Notes under the pieces: model-generated
The model's input: only the letters and a program-made list of their open reading frames with translations
Databases searched by the model: none
What the model was told of the DNA's origin: nothing
NCBI RefSeq assembly: GCF_003265705.1
Contig: NW_020312828.1
Location: 58,245,455 to 58,309,454, forward strand
DNA: 64,000 nt
Reading direction: 5' to 3'
DNA from: Callorhinus ursinus
Lineage: Eukaryota; Chordata; Mammalia; Carnivora; Otariidae
Part shown: positions 12,955-24,614 of the stretch, piece after piece
How the letters are laid out: the number at the start of each line of letters is the position of its first letter
How positions within the stretch are numbered: position 1 is the first letter of the stretch
Position numbers and translations under genes: made by a program

Positions 12955-13010
12955 TACAAGTGCTCAATAAGTATTTTTAGGTGCTCAATAAGTATTCATA
13001 AATGATGAAT
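12955..13010 (+). repeat. L2-like 3' tail with 21 bp tandem duplication
   Basis: gtgctcaataagtatt occurs at 12960-12975 and 12981-12996 and is followed by cataaatgatgaat. This resembles the end of an L2 element (ggtgctcaataaatattt then a tgaatgaat-type tail). Confidence 0.5.
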
Positions 13011-13253
13011 AAATTAGCAATATTTTGGGTGATTTTTTCCATTTTTATTAATTTCATTTTTGTTTTATTGATTTCTAGGCAGATGGCATGTGTTCTTTGT
13101 TATATAAAATAAAATAATATAAACATGTAATGATTAAAAAGGCATGGCCTAGAAAATGCTTTGGAGAATTCATAAAGAAGCAAGTTTCAGATAAAACTGC
13201 CATCATCTGATCAATGACACACAGCACTGTGTAATGATTAACTACTCTGTTTA

Positions 13254-13522
13254 GAAAAAGATGATCTTGGGGCTCCTGGGTGGCTCAGTTATTAAGCATC
13301 TGCCTTCAGCTCAGGTCATGATCCCAGGGTCCTGGGAAAGAGCCCCGCATCGGGCTCCCTGCTGCGTGGGAAGCCTGCTTCTCCCTCTCCCACTCCCCCT
13401 GCTTGTGTTCCCTCTCTCACTGTGTCTCTCTCTGTCAAATAAATAAAAAAATCTTTAAAAAAATAAATAAATGGAACAGAGGATGAGCTGTATTAAAAAA
13501 AAAGAAAAGAAAAACATGATCT
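13254..13522 (+). mobile_element. CAN-SINE with a second A-tail (possible 3' transduction)
   Basis: The standard SINE body runs from 13268 to the first A-rich tail at about 13471. About 22 bp of non-SINE sequence follows (ggaacagaggatgagctgta and two more bases), then a second A-rich run. The best duplication is gaaaaagatgatct at 13254-13267 against gaaaaacatgatct at 13509-13522 (13 of 14 match), which lies beyond the second tail. Together these suggest read-through of the first tail at the source locus. The single mismatch and A-rich context leave chance possible. Confidence 0.85.
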
Positions 13523-13731
13523 CCTAAATATTAAATAGTAAGTATGGTATTGACATATATATTAGCCTACAACTGAGAAAACCTGGATTTTATGTCTGAA
13601 TAAAAGAAGTTATGAATGAGTATAGGTCAGAACTTACTATTTTGGCTTGACATTCTATTTCACAGGAGCACAGAATTAGGATCATAACTGGATTGAAACA
13701 GAAACTGTGGTTCAAGGAGGTGTCATAGACA

Positions 13732-13733
<2 letters not shown>

Positions 13734-13770
<37 letters not shown>
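13734..13770. repeat. (TG)n microsatellite
   Basis: About 18 uninterrupted TG units. Confidence 0.97.
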
Positions 13771-13771
<1 letters not shown>

Positions 13772-14019
13772 CATGTTACTAAAATAGAACACAGAGAGCT
13801 TTGATTTCTTCCAAAAGAGATAACTTATTATAAGGATTAAAGGAGAAACTGTTTATATAAAACCACTGTCTGGCATTATGAAAAACTACAGGTTTAAAGG
13901 AAGAGACATTCTAAAGAACATGTAAGTAGGGACAGAGGAGGTGGGGAGAAGCAGAAATGACATCATGTCGGTGTCCTGATGAGTAATATATAGGTCCTGG
14001 CCAGTGGAGAAATAGGCTC

Positions 14020-14536
14020 ATTTTCGCTTAGCATAATGCCTCCCAGTTTCATCCGTGTTGTTGCAAATGGCAAGATTTCATTCTTATGGCTGCATAATAT
14101 TCCATTGTATAAAAGACAAATACTGTCTGATCGTACTTATATGTGGAATCTAAAAAAGTGAAACTCATCAAACCATGGTTGTTCACGTGGTTAGTGGGTG
14201 GTGGCAATGAGGACATGATGGCTGCAAGGACACACTTTCAGTTGTAAGACGAACAGGCTTTGGGGATCTAAAGTATAGCACGGCCGTTATAGTTAATAAT
14301 ACTATATTGTATACCTGAAATTTGCTAAAAGAGTTGATCTTCAGTGTTTTCACTACATACACACAAATTATAACTACATGAGGTGATGGATATGTTAACT
14401 CGATTACAGTAGTCATTTCAAAATGCATGCATATGTTAAATCATAATATTGTACACCTTAAAAATCATGTTGTACTATGTAAATATATATAATTTTTATT
14501 TGTGAATCATACCTCAACAAAGCTGAGGGAAAAAGA
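14020..14536 (+). mobile_element. L1 3' end with inverted 5' part (twin priming)
   Basis: 14020-14110 is L1 sequence in reverse (cttagcataatgcctcccag, gcataatattccattgtat). From about 14111 the element continues on the plus strand (aaaagacaaatactgtctga) through its 3' UTR to tcaacaaagctgagggaaaa at 14536. The two halves are adjacent in a normal L1, with roughly 20 bp missing at the junction. This head-inverted structure is typical of twin-primed L1 insertion. A SINE sits immediately at its tail. Confidence 0.8.
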
Positions 14537-14540
14537 ATGA

Positions 14541-14765
14541 AAAGAAAGGAAAGGAAGGGGTGCCTGGGTGGCTCAGTCATTAAGCATCTGCCTTCAGCTC
14601 AGGTCATGATCTCGGGGTCCTGGGATCGAGCCCCGCATCGGGCTCCCTGCTCAGGCAAAGATTGCTTCTCCCTCTCCCTCTCCCCCTGCTTGTGTTCCCT
14701 CTCTCCCTGTGTCTCTCTGTCAAATAAATAAATAAAATCTTAAAAAAAAAGGAAAGAAAGGAAAG
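14541..14765 (+). mobile_element. CAN-SINE inserted at an L1 tail
   Basis: The body is about 14557-14751, with standard head, middle and an AAATAAATAAATAAAATCTT tail. The flanks share aaagaaaggaaag (14541-14553 and 14753-14765). The flank is purine-rich, so the exact duplication length is uncertain. It landed in the A-rich end of the twin-primed L1. Confidence 0.93.
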
Positions 14766-15039
14766 AAAAAACAAGAGGCTCCTGTTCCCCAAATCAACGT
14801 TCAACTGCCATGGAAGAAGAAGGCATAGTTGTGGGATTCCAACTTGCTGTAAATCACTCTTATGCTTTATTTTTTTTTAAGCAGAGAATTTATAAAATTG
14901 ATGATTTGGCTTTTTGAAATTTTCATTTATCATAAAATAACCAATACAACTTTGGGATTTCTATTTTAGGTTTCATTCTAACAAAGAAAACTTCTGTGTT
15001 GTTGAACAAAAACCAGGGAGTTTCATTTCCAGGCTAATG

Positions 15040-15170
15040 TTCTGACACCAAATAACTGACTTCAATCAGGTGATTAAGTCTTTTGGGCCTAAGTCTCTTC
15101 ATTTTAAAATGAAAATGTCAGATTTATTATTTTAATGTGCTTTTTTAAGGTCTCTCATAATTTATGCTTA
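15040..15170 (+). repeat. MIR-like remnant
   Basis: The order resembles MIR: aactgacttcaatcagg, gattaagtcttttgggccta, agtctcttcattttaaaatg. Strongly diverged. Confidence 0.4.
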
Positions 15171-15364
15171 GGAAATTATGCTTAATATGTATATGCCCTT
15201 TCTCTGTTTTTCTCTCCTTTAGTAAGATATTTGGTACTTCTTTGCCTGGTGAATAAAATTTTGTAGAATTTACAATAAAAATAATAATTTTATTGTTAAA
15301 TTATTAGTGCTTTATATAGGTAAGATGGTCTATATGCAAAGATTATTTTAAATTGAGAATTCTA

Positions 15365-15582
15365 CCCATAGTTGCATCATTTTTGGATTTTTTTAAAGTT
15401 TTATTTATTTATTTGAGAGAGAACACAAGCAGGAGGGGCAGGGAGAGGAAGAGCTGACCCTGTGCTGAGCTCAGAGCCCCACACGGAGCTCTATCTCACG
15501 ACCCTGAGATCAGGATCTGAGCTGAAACCAAGAGTCTGACACTTAACCAACTAGGCCACCCAGGTACCCCATAGTTGCATCA
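15365..15582 (-). mobile_element. CAN-SINE, minus strand, 12 bp target-site duplication
   Basis: The body is about 15380-15570, reverse orientation. It shows the aaagttttatttatttattt tail, the GA-rich stretch, gagccccacacggagctc, and the head ggccacccaggtacccc. atagttgcatca is duplicated at 15368-15379 and 15571-15582. It is mid-aged. Confidence 0.95.
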
Positions 15583-15931
15583 CATTTTAATTTTATTTTT
15601 CTATTCAATTTGATCTAATTTAGCTATATGAAATCTATAATATTTTATATACTTGTGAATTCTATTTTGAAGAAACATTATAGCACACATTCTAGATAAA
15701 GTTTTTTTTGTTAGCTTTCTATTTTTTTTTCCATATCCAAACATTTAAAGACATCACTCATATAAAAAATTTATATAGGGGAACTTGAATGAGGTAATGG
15801 ACAATCGTCAGCAACAGTTGTAAAATAGAGTTGAAACAGGTTCCCATAGGGCTGTTTCTTGTACAACCCTTAATAAAAGCTGAGTGTATAACATTATAAT
15901 TCAATAAAACTGATTCTTATATGGAAGAAAA

Positions 15932-16130
15932 TAGCATTTATTGAATAGCCATTATGTGCCAGATTCTACATTTATTATCTCAATAAGTTCGGTATCATTG
16001 AAAGATGGATAGGACATCCCAAAAGAGAAGTGGAGAAAATGCCAAGGTAATGGATCTAATATTGAACAAGTTGGGACTTGAATTATGACTCCAAAGTCTG
16101 CACTGTTTCTACCCAAAGTACATCTGCTGC
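15932..16130 (-). repeat. MIR remnant
   Basis: This is the reverse of MIR: agcatttattgaatagccat, tatgtgccagattctacatt, then a diverged middle, gggacttgaattatgactcc and a tctgcactgtttctac end. The order and spacing fit a nearly full-length old copy. Confidence 0.7.
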
Positions 16131-16219
16131 TCTGGTCTGAGTCAGTGTTCTCCTTCTGATATCCTGATTGGTGAATGATTGTACTTAAAGCATTCCAGGA
16201 GAGGTGGATCACTTTATTC

Positions 16220-16385
16220 AAATTTTAGACTCCATCAAGGCTTCTTGAGACACAGATTGCTAGGCTTTACTGCTAGAGGTTCTGATTCAGCAAGTGTGTA
16301 GTGGGGTTCTTGAATTTTCATTTTTAACAAGTTGCGAGGTATTGGGACTGCTGTGATTATGGTGACTATGCTTTCTGGACAACCA
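16220..16385 (-). mobile_element. MER5A-like hAT DNA transposon remnant
   Basis: The text matches the recognisable reverse of MER5A: acacagattgctaggcttta, ggttctgattcagcaagtgt, gggg-ttcttgaattttcatttttaacaag, and a degraded end. MER5 is a non-autonomous hAT element without coding sequence. The family name is from memory. Confidence 0.65.
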
Positions 16386-16485
16386 GTTTATATTAATGCA
16401 CTCCAGTGTATAGAAGATGGTTCCAAAAACGGAACTCAGAATGCTTAAAAGAATTGATAATCTCTTATGGGAATAAAAAACTCAA

Positions 16486-16520
16486 AACAATAATAATAAT
16501 AATAACAATAATAATGATAG
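16486..16520. repeat. (AAT)n simple repeat
   Basis: Mostly uninterrupted AAT units with a few substitutions. It creates the tyrosine-rich and isoleucine-rich chance frames at this position. Confidence 0.9.
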
Positions 16521-16554
16521 TAAACAGCAAGGGAATTATTATGTCCTTTATTGT

Positions 16555-16700
16555 GATATATAGAGCAAGGATTAGTTACTGTTCTACACTTACTAGGTAA
16601 CAGGTATTCAGATAAATGCTTTACATGGAAGATGGTCTTCAAGATACCTATGAAGTAAATGAGTGTAGAAAAAGTGGCAGTTACAGCATGAGTATAAGGT
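16555..16700 (-). repeat. MIR-like remnant
   Basis: The reverse of MIR can be followed through ttactgttctacacttacta, aaatgctttacatgg and tgaagtaaatgagtgtag. Diverged; ends uncertain. Confidence 0.4.
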
Positions 16701-16809
16701 TCAAGGGGCGGAGTCTGTTAGTTGACAGTCCATCTGCGCAAAGGAACTGGGCAATGCTCCGTGGAAGAACTGGAGGCACAAACATCATCCATTGCCTTGC
16801 TCTTTAGGC

Positions 16810-17023
16810 GAGAGGCTTCTTTTTTTTTTTTTTAAAGATTTTATTTATTTATTCATGAGAGACACAGAGAGAGAGAGTGAGAGAGAGGCAGAGGGAGAAG
16901 CAGGCTTCCCGCTGAGCAGGGAGCCCGATGCGGGACTCGATCCCAGGACCCTGGGATCACGACCTGAGCCGGAGGCAGACGCTTAACCATCTGAGCCACC
17001 CAGGCGCCCGAGAGGCTTCTTTT
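16810..17023 (-). mobile_element. Young CAN-SINE, minus strand, 14 bp target-site duplication
   Basis: The body is about 16824-17009. It has the tail tttatttattcatgag, a GA-rich stretch, ccgctgagcagggagcccga, and the consensus head gagccacccaggcgccc. gagaggcttctttt is duplicated at 16810-16823 and 17010-17023. It is close to consensus and so relatively young. Confidence 0.97.
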
Positions 17024-17399
17024 GATAAACATCTGACTGTAATTATTCTGGTTTGTCTTCTTGCCTACCATTAACTTAGTTCAGTTCCCTTTAATTTAGT
17101 TCAGTTTAGTTTAGTTTTCCTTCTCTTCTCAGAGAAGGAAGTGAGAAAAGTTTTTAAATAGCTACTCTGCCTAAAATATATATCCTTATTTTCTCCTTGC
17201 GTGTCTCTATCACTCTCCTCTCTCTCACCTCTTATTCTCAAAACGCTTTTCTTTTCTCTTGTCTCCTTAAACCTGAAATTAGTGTTCTCTAGAGTTCTAT
17301 GTTCAACCCCTGTTTTCCCTATAAACCTCTCATATCTCTAACAGTTCTAAAATATAACCCTTTCATGATTGTTCATGTATTTATGCTTTTGAACTTTCT

Positions 17400-17700
17400 G
17401 ATTAAGGTTACTGGACTGTCCTTTATCTTTCTATCCATCCAGCACATTAGTCTTCAGCTCAGTTGTCACCCCTACAATGCTACTCCAGTCTCCTTTAAAA
17501 ATTTCCTCTGTGACTTCAAATACATTTGCAAAGATCTTGAATATTCTGCCTCAATTTATACCTTATTTGCCCATTTATTTATGTTTCTAATCTCTCAAAT
17601 GACCCTGAAGAGCAGCTCCCATAACTTCTTAATCCTTGTGCCCTTCCCTTCATGACCTCAGGGAGTATCTGCTCCACTTGAGCAATGTAATGAATAAATG
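17400..17700 (+). repeat. L2-like remnant
   Basis: The words cttcagctcagttgtcaccc, aaatttcctctgtgac, tttgcccatttatttatgtt and a taatgaataaatggttg end occur in the order of an L2 3' half. Very diverged; a moderate call. Confidence 0.35.
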
Positions 17701-18477
17701 GTTGATATCATCAGCAAATTACAAATAATATATTAGTGTGTTCTCAGTACTGCACAGGAAAAGCCCTTAAATAAGAATAACCAGCATATTGGAGGTGGTC
17801 ACTTATTTCACCATCTATATTATCTAGAGGTAGCCTGCTATCTAGAATATTCTGCTACATTGCTCTAAGCCTCTGGGTTTTGAGGCTGTTTTGTTTTCTG
17901 TTTCATTGTCACATTCATTCTGTTCGTGCAAAAGCCCTGGGAAGAATTCTGTTTGTGGTGAGTGGACAGATTTCAAACATATGTCCATTTGCTAAAGGAT
18001 TACTCAAGTCAGATTGAGGCATAAGGAAATCTAGAGATATAGAAAATCTATTAATGAAAGCAGGTCTAATGTAGGGCCAAGTTCATGAATATGCACCAAG
18101 TATATATTCATATAAAGATGGCTTAGAAGCAGTGGTATAACAATGGGTTGCAGAGTCCCAGACATGGTAATAGGGATCTGGAACCAGGTATTCTACAACA
18201 AGGTTGAGAGTATAGACTCTTGAGTAAAGGAATGAAGACAGTGTGATCAAATGTAGGCTTGTCTTGTTTTGTGGATCACTAGTGAATCTTCCCTATCTAA
18301 TGTTAGCCTGCATCCTAGATTTGTGTGCAGAAATTGAGTGAGATAAAACTCCTAGGTAATGGTTAGAGGGGAGAAATGTCAAAGAACTCAGATACATGTT
18401 GTCATCTTTTCTTTAGCTGTTACGGGTACAGCACATGGGTTTAAGGTAGAAAGATCTAGATCTTATTCACTTTTATG

Positions 18478-18545
18478 GCCCAGTATATAGCACATGGAAG
18501 ATTTTCAACAAATGTATGAGAAAATAAATAAGCAAGTGAATACTT
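18478..18545 (+). repeat. L2-like 3' tail
   Basis: cagtatatagcacatggaag followed by ttcaacaaatgtatgagaaa resembles the L2 end (cacatagtaggtgctcaacaaatg). Short. Confidence 0.4.
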
Positions 18546-19440
18546 AAAAAGGCTTCTCACTAAAATACATTCAACTCAGTTTTCTTATACAAAGTCCAGC
18601 AGTCCTCTCAATTCAACATTTTATTTTGTTTGTTTTCAAATTGGCACTTTACACTTGCAGTAGTTCCTTGGGAAACTGTTGTACTATTTTCTGGTGAATT
18701 AGGCTTGGGATGACTTTGAGAGTTCCTTGGATCCATTATTTTGGCTCAAAGGCAGTACTAGGACTAAATAAACTGAAAGAAAAAATGGAACATTCTGTTT
18801 TCTCTAAAACTTAGTTGTTTCACATCACAAAATAGCATACTTCATAGTTGTCTTTCCTTTTTGATTGGTGTTAAAGTCCTTTTCAGTGTTGCCAATTAGT
18901 TGCATATGTTCGCTGGCCTAAACCATGTCATTATAAAATAAAAGTCATTTTTTTTTTTTTTACTTTAGACAGTTTCTCATGTCTAAATTTCAGGTAATAT
19001 TAAATACCCCATCATGCAGAGATGTAATTTCGTCTATTGAAAACACACAATATCAATGTTCCAAAGCGTTATAAAATAATTGTTTCTGATTGGCATTAAT
19101 CACTTTAAATAATTGTTTCTTCTCTGTGGGTTCTGAAATCACTCTATGACATGCTCAACTGCACAGGAACAAGCTAAAACTGCAAAAAGAATGTTGGTAA
19201 AAATTTTAGAAATAATTAAAAATTATGTAAAGAAATGCATTCCTGATTAGTTGATTATTTAATGAAAAATAGTGTATTTATCTATAGTATAAAGATAATA
19301 TATATAATAGAGTATAAATTAAATATTCAAGGGCTTTATTTGATATATATTAATTATACATTAAAATATCAGTTGCATCTATTATTAACTAAACCACTTA
19401 AACATTTTAAAAGAATATAGATTTTTTTCTTCCAGTTACT

Positions 19441-19600
19441 AAATTCTTGACCCCAGGGATACAAATTCAGGTAGGACCAAATTCCTGGTCTTGGTGATCA
19501 TAACCTTTATTGTGGAAAGACACACATACTTAATTTTAACACAATATTGTGAATAAATACAGATGTATGTATGAATTCCTAAGTCAGCACAGGAATACTT
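19441..19600 (-). repeat. L2-like remnant
   Basis: ccccagggatacaaattcag, aaattcctggtcttggtgat and a run of short A/T words resemble the reverse of an L2 3' region. Weak. Confidence 0.3.
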
Positions 19601-20714
19601 AAATTATCCTGGTTTGGGGTACGTCAGTCGAAAAAGATCAGAGTAGATTTCAAGGAAAATGATGATGTATAGTTGAATGTTGAATGATCAAGAGTTAGCA
19701 AAAAAAAATTATCAAATTCATCTATCCAGTTTTCCACATTTACATGTTTATTGCCACTGTCTAGCCAATATCCTCATGTATTTGTGTTATTTAAAAAGCT
19801 TTTTAGTCTCTTGTGTCCCTAAAAATGATTATTTCTGTGGCTGCCAAAAAAGATTATATTTTTAAAATGTAAATAAGATAATGCCTCTACCCTATATATT
19901 TTCCAATAACTGGAAATAAAATAGGATCCAAATACTTTATGGCCTACATAATGGCTGAAAATATCCAAAAAAAAAAAAAAATATGGCCTCTGCCTATTAC
20001 ATCTTATTTTTCACTATACTCAGGCAGTCTGACTTTTTTCCTCCTTCTCAAAAAGTTAAAACTTATTTCCCACTTAGAGATTTTAGACATATTTCTACCT
20101 CTGCGTTAATTAACAAGTTTCTCATGGCTGGCTGACTTTAGGAGGTTTTAAAATATACCCCCCCCCCTTTTTTTGGCATTACTTCTGTAGATAGATCTAT
20201 GCCTTGGCCTCCTGAATCAAGAGGCTGGTTTGACCAATGAGCGTACCAGAAGTTATGCTGTGTGACAACTGAGGTCTTTTTGGCTGGAGCACTCATGCTT
20301 AGATCTTGAGCTGTCATGTAAGAAGTCCAATTATTGTGAAAATGCATTGCTTCAAGGAAGCCAAGACACATGGAGAGTCCACTTATTTATACTGTAATCA
20401 GCACTGAAGGTCTTCAAGTCATCCTAGCCCAGGTACCATAAATGTGAGTGCATCTTTATACCACGGCAACTCTTAAGCCATGCAGCCATATCCAACCTTT
20501 GAGCCTGTCAAGTTGAACTCAGAGATATGAAACAGAGATCAAATCATCCCATTGTGCCATGTCTGAATTTTCCACAAAATTCATTTGCATAAAAATTGGT
20601 TAAGCTATTACATTTTGAGATAATTTGTTATGCAATAGCAGTAATAGGTATATCATATAAATTTTGTTGCAATAATACCTCCTCAGAAAAGGGCCCTATT
20701 TAAAATTGGGCCCC

Positions 20715-21315
20715 ATCACCAAATTTCATTAAACATGATATTCATAGGGCGCCTAGGTGGCTCAGTTTGTTAAGCAACTGCCTTCAGCTCAGGTCATGAT
20801 CCTGGAGTCCCGGGATCGAGTCCCACATCGGGCTCCCTGCTCAGCGGGGAGTCTGCTTCTCCCTCTGACCCTCTTCCCTCTCGTGCTCTCTATCTCTCAT
20901 TCTCTCTCTCTCAAATAAATAAATAAAATCTTCAAAAAACACATGATATTCATAGCTATATTATTTATTATAGCCAAAGGCTGAAAATAGCCCAAATATT
21001 AATCTATAATTGAATTAACCATTGGTATGTTTACACTCTGGGATATTATACAATTAGAATGGGAGATGTATATTTACATGCAAAATATCAATGCATTCTC
21101 AAAAAATGTTGAACAAAAATAATTGATGCAAAGAAGTGCATTCTATGTGAATCCTTTTATTTAAAATAAAAAAACAGTAAAATATTTCTTATATAACTAT
21201 TTATTGCAAAAATGACAAAAGGGCAGCTTCTGGGGTGCTGGTAGTATTGTGATCTGAGTCTGGTTGCAATTTGTACACTGTATGCATAGTATACTACAAC
21301 TTTAAAGTATTGGTC
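20715..21315 (+). mobile_element. Old L1 (L1M-type) 3' part, split by a SINE
   Basis: After the SINE at 20748-20940 the text reads tattatttattatagccaaa, gctgaaaatagcccaaatat, attgaattaaccattggtat, then gggcagcttctggggtgctg and gtatactacaactttaaag, the order of an old L1 end. Diverged, without an intact frame. Confidence 0.65.
20733..20955 (+). mobile_element. CAN-SINE with perfect 15 bp target-site duplication
   Basis: The body is about 20748-20940: gggcgcctaggtggctcag head, cccgggatcgagtcccacat, a CT-rich stretch and an AAATAAATAAATAAAATCTTC tail. acatgatattcatag is duplicated exactly at 20733-20747 and 20941-20955. It interrupts an older L1. Confidence 0.97.
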
Positions 21316-21417
21316 CTCAGCTATTTCCCATTTTATAATATATTCTTTTTTTCTTTATAATATAAATTATTGAGAATTATCTGGTATTATCCAATTAATT
21401 ATTCATTTATGACTCAT

Positions 21418-21490
21418 TGTTACCCTACTAGAATGCATTGATAGCAAGAATTAGTCTGTCCTATTTATTTTTATATGTCTTTGTCAGTTG
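21418..21490 (+). repeat. L2-like fragment
   Basis: ttaccctactagaatgcatt then agcaagaattagtctgtcct resembles the L2 'agactgtaagctccatgagggcag' region. Short and diverged. Confidence 0.35.
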
Positions 21491-22319
21491 AATTGAATTA
21501 GTATCAAACTGTATAATACTAATATTGTGTAATTCTTTGTAAATTATTTTTTAAGATTCCATTATATTATTTGTTATCAATTTAGAAACATTTAAAAGAA
21601 AGAGCTACTTGGAGTGAATCATGGTAGATTCTGCAATTGAATTCAAGAGTATTTAACCTTTAAAATCATAAAAACATATTGCTAAGAACTACTATGTCCT
21701 ATCCCAATTAAACAGAGCTAAATCATTGTTTTATACTAAAATTCCAAGTTTTAAATGCAATATCACAAACTGGAACATCTTCAGAGGAAAATAACTAGAA
21801 AATTAAAACAACTCCAAAACATATGCTGTGCAAAAAAATTGAAGGTTACCAACTCTCACTTTTTAGCTCTATCTCCTGTTTTGTGCCTGTATGGATTCAA
21901 CTTTATTTATAAAACATGGCAGAGTTTTCTGTTCTCCTAAACAGAAAACCCATAAATCAGCCATTCATTAAAGAGAAAATCTTTACCAGACACTTAGCAC
22001 CTCACCTTTGATCTTTGTCTCCTCATGTTAGGGAGCATCTTGAAGAGAATGCTGGATCTGCTTGGTTTCCTTCTGCCCTATATTCTTGACACTGCCCTAG
22101 GCTATAAATTGGGGCAAAATTAAGACTTACTTTGTTTATTTCCCTTCTCTCAGTAATTAAATTCCTGTGGTGTCTTTCCAATATGTTAAAACATGTTTTA
22201 GCTGTTTAAAATAGGAGGACAAGTCAGGTGCCCATTATTATTTTACAGTTGGATGCAGAATCATCATCATAGTGTTAAATTAAAGATGTAATTTTTGCAT
22301 TTATATAATGCCTGCCTCT

Positions 22320-22462
22320 ATCCTTAGACTACAATCTCCAAGAGAATAGAATCCTACCCATTTTTAAAAATAAAAACAAACTAAGAGAAAACACTTCTTA
22401 ACCTACATCTTGCACACTGCCTAATATGTGCAAAGTAAATATATGCTGAATGAATGACTATG
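22320..22462 (+). repeat. L2 3' end remnant
   Basis: Text such as gactacaatctccaagagaa, then gcacactgcctaatatgtgc, aaagtaaatatatgctgaat and gaatgac follows the end of L2 (ctgcctggcacatagtaggtgctcaataaatatttgttgaatgaatga). Confidence 0.55.
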
Positions 22463-23248
22463 GAATAAATGACTTTATGTAACCAAAGGATTGCACCATT
22501 TCACGCCATTATTCATTTGTTATCACAGAGGATAAGTAGTACATCTAGATATTCCGTATATTTATTAGGTACAAAGACTTACCTTGTTACAAAGCAAATA
22601 AAAGTAATATATTTCCTCCCACATTTTAGTTGTATTTAATTCCACAATAACCCTATGTAAAATTACTATACTGATAAGAGTCATAGGATTTGCCATTTGT
22701 CAAAATTTGTACAATTGATAAGTGTCAAGATCTCAATATGAAATTATTTCTTTTTGCTTCAACACACTACCAAAATTATCTCCCACTATATTGGCATGAC
22801 TTGGTGTATCAAATATACCATTCATTGCTTTGTACTCTTCTTATGAAAAAAGTTATTTTTTCACGTTCCTTATTTTTTAGGAGTAGTACATTGTATGAAT
22901 GTAAATGTATTCATTAGGTAAATTTATAATTATTTTTCCAACTATATTTCAACTCTCTGAATGGCAAGAATCATTCCATAATACATACTTACATGTGTGT
23001 GACATGTAAGTAGTTAGTATATATTTATTAACTGATTATGTAACATTAGATTAGAACTTTTACACCATTTATTGTTGCTATATATATTTATGCAATAAAC
23101 TATATATCTTTGCATCTCATGTTCACCACAACTAATAAAATTCCATCCACCTCCTTCTCAAAAAAAAAAAAAAAATGTCTGATGTACTTAAGCCAGGACA
23201 ACTTACAGGTATACCACGTGTGAATACAACACATATTCTTTTGGTTCT

Positions 23249-23410
23249 TTTTAAGTGTTTATTTAAATTCCAGTTAGTTAACATACAGTGTAATATTAGT
23301 TTCAGGTGTACAAAATAGTGATCCAATACTCTCATACAATACCCGGTGCTCAGCACAAGTGTACTCCTTAATCCCCATCACCTATTTCACCCATCCCCCC
23401 ACCCACCTCT
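23249..23410 (-). mobile_element. L1 3' UTR fragment, minus strand
   Basis: The text aaattccagttagttaacat, gtgtaatattagtttcaggt, aatacccggtgctcagcaca and ccttaatccccatcacctat is the reverse of the carnivore L1 3' end. About 160 bp survive. No clear target-site duplication. Confidence 0.85.
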
Positions 23411-23791
23411 TTCTGTTTTGATATAGCATCTGTCCTGTTTTCCTCTTCTGATCTAGACTGCTTTCATATTGTATCTGCAAAATGTTCTTCTACTAGTAGA
23501 AGCCCTTTGCACCCTAGTGACTGCTGTAATTGTACACTGTGAGGTTACTAATGTCCATGGTAAGAGGTCCTATCTCCAATGCTCCAAAGAATACCTGTTT
23601 TTGCCTTCCTTCTTTGGCACTGATTATTACTGATGCAAAATTCATGCTGAGCCAAGATATGTGTGAGATTTTCTCTACCCATGTGATGGTTTTCTCCTAA
23701 ATATCTGTCCAGGCTCTTATTCATTTAGACACTGGCCTTGCCACTGTTGAATCAGACAAGTGGGAATTATAAAGATATATAGTTTGGGTTT

Positions 23792-23943
23792 AAACTGGGA
23801 ATCTCTGATGGACATCGGGGAGGGTATGTACTATGGTGAGGGCTGTGAATTGTGTAAGACTGATGAACCACAGACCTGTACCCCTGAAACAAATAATACA
23901 TTATATGTTAATAAAAAATAAATTAAAAAAAACTAGGAATCTC
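23792..23943 (+). mobile_element. Short 5'-truncated L1 3' end with target-site duplication
   Basis: The insert is about 23806-23929: ggacatcggggagggtatgt, gggctgtgaattgtgtaaga, acaaataatacattatatgt and an A-rich tail. aaactgggaatctc at 23792-23805 matches aaactaggaatctc at 23930-23943 (13 of 14). Only about 125 bp of the element was inserted. Confidence 0.9.
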
Positions 23944-24614
23944 AACACTTTTCATATAAACAGAAATATAGGTATGAACATGCCATTCTTGATTATTCCT
24001 TTGTCTAGATTCATTTTCTTGGACTAGTTTTTATAACTGACATAGTCAATAAATAGAGCAACATGATATTTTCAGTGACAAAGATAGGTGAGTGGAGCTT
24101 AGTGTGAATTTCTTCCCTTATTCAAATATTTCCTTATCTACAAAGCAAAGTTCAAAATATCATCCATCAGATTATCTCAAACTTGCCATATGATTTAATT
24201 AGTTTGTTAATGTAGACTTCTAAATGTGCATACTTCTATTTTTACAGGAAAGGTTTATATAAAAGAAGGTCTCTGTTTAAATTAATTAAAGTCTTTCATC
24301 AATCTCTGCCCAAATGTGCACAGGAGAACAGTAAAACAAATAGCCTTTATGTGATAGTGCCATGATGCTGGGGAGAATCAATAAATATTCATTGCAATAT
24401 TAATTGAGTCATTTGAAGTGGACACATATAGGGCACTTCCTGGGTGTCAGTTACTTAAACTATTCATTTATTGTCAACCCAAGATAAAAAAAAAAATAGG
24501 CTGACAAGACAACTGCAAAACAGAAGCACATTATATGATGTAAATACTTGGGGGTTCTTCTAGGCAAATAAGTGTAGATTTTTGTAGACAACTTAAGCAT
24601 ATGGGACTGACTTC
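23944..24614. other. AT-rich DNA, no recognised feature
   Basis: Nothing recognised apart from an A run near 24486-24497. Confidence 0.6.

Larger units (their letters stand above)
11106..13253. other. Intergenic stretch, short local duplications only
   Basis: Nothing gene-like was recognised. The 113-codon frame at 12231-12572 and the 70-codon minus frame opposite it share no domain with anything I know, and I treat them as chance. Two local duplications lie at 11427-11503 and 12960-12996. Confidence 0.5.
17024..20714. other. Long stretch without genes; L2 traces only
   Basis: No gene was seen. Weak L2-like signals lie at about 17400-17700, 18478-18545 and 19441-19600. A polyT lies at 18948-18961, an A run at 19967-19980, and a C-then-T run at 20157-20174. 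The 118-codon frame at 17299-17655 overlaps the L2-like sequence and has stops in the natural L2 frame, so it is not called. Confidence 0.5.
21316..23246. other. AT-rich intergenic stretch with L2 traces
   Basis: Probable L2 ends lie near 21418-21490 and 22320-22462. No gene is seen. The open frames at 21755, 22690 and 23132 (the last overlapping an L1 end) have no recognisable domain. Confidence 0.5.

Noticed and set aside
17299..17655. 118-codon open frame on the plus strand
   Set aside because: It overlaps L2-like sequence, is rich in Phe and Leu from TTT/CTT runs, and contains no motif.
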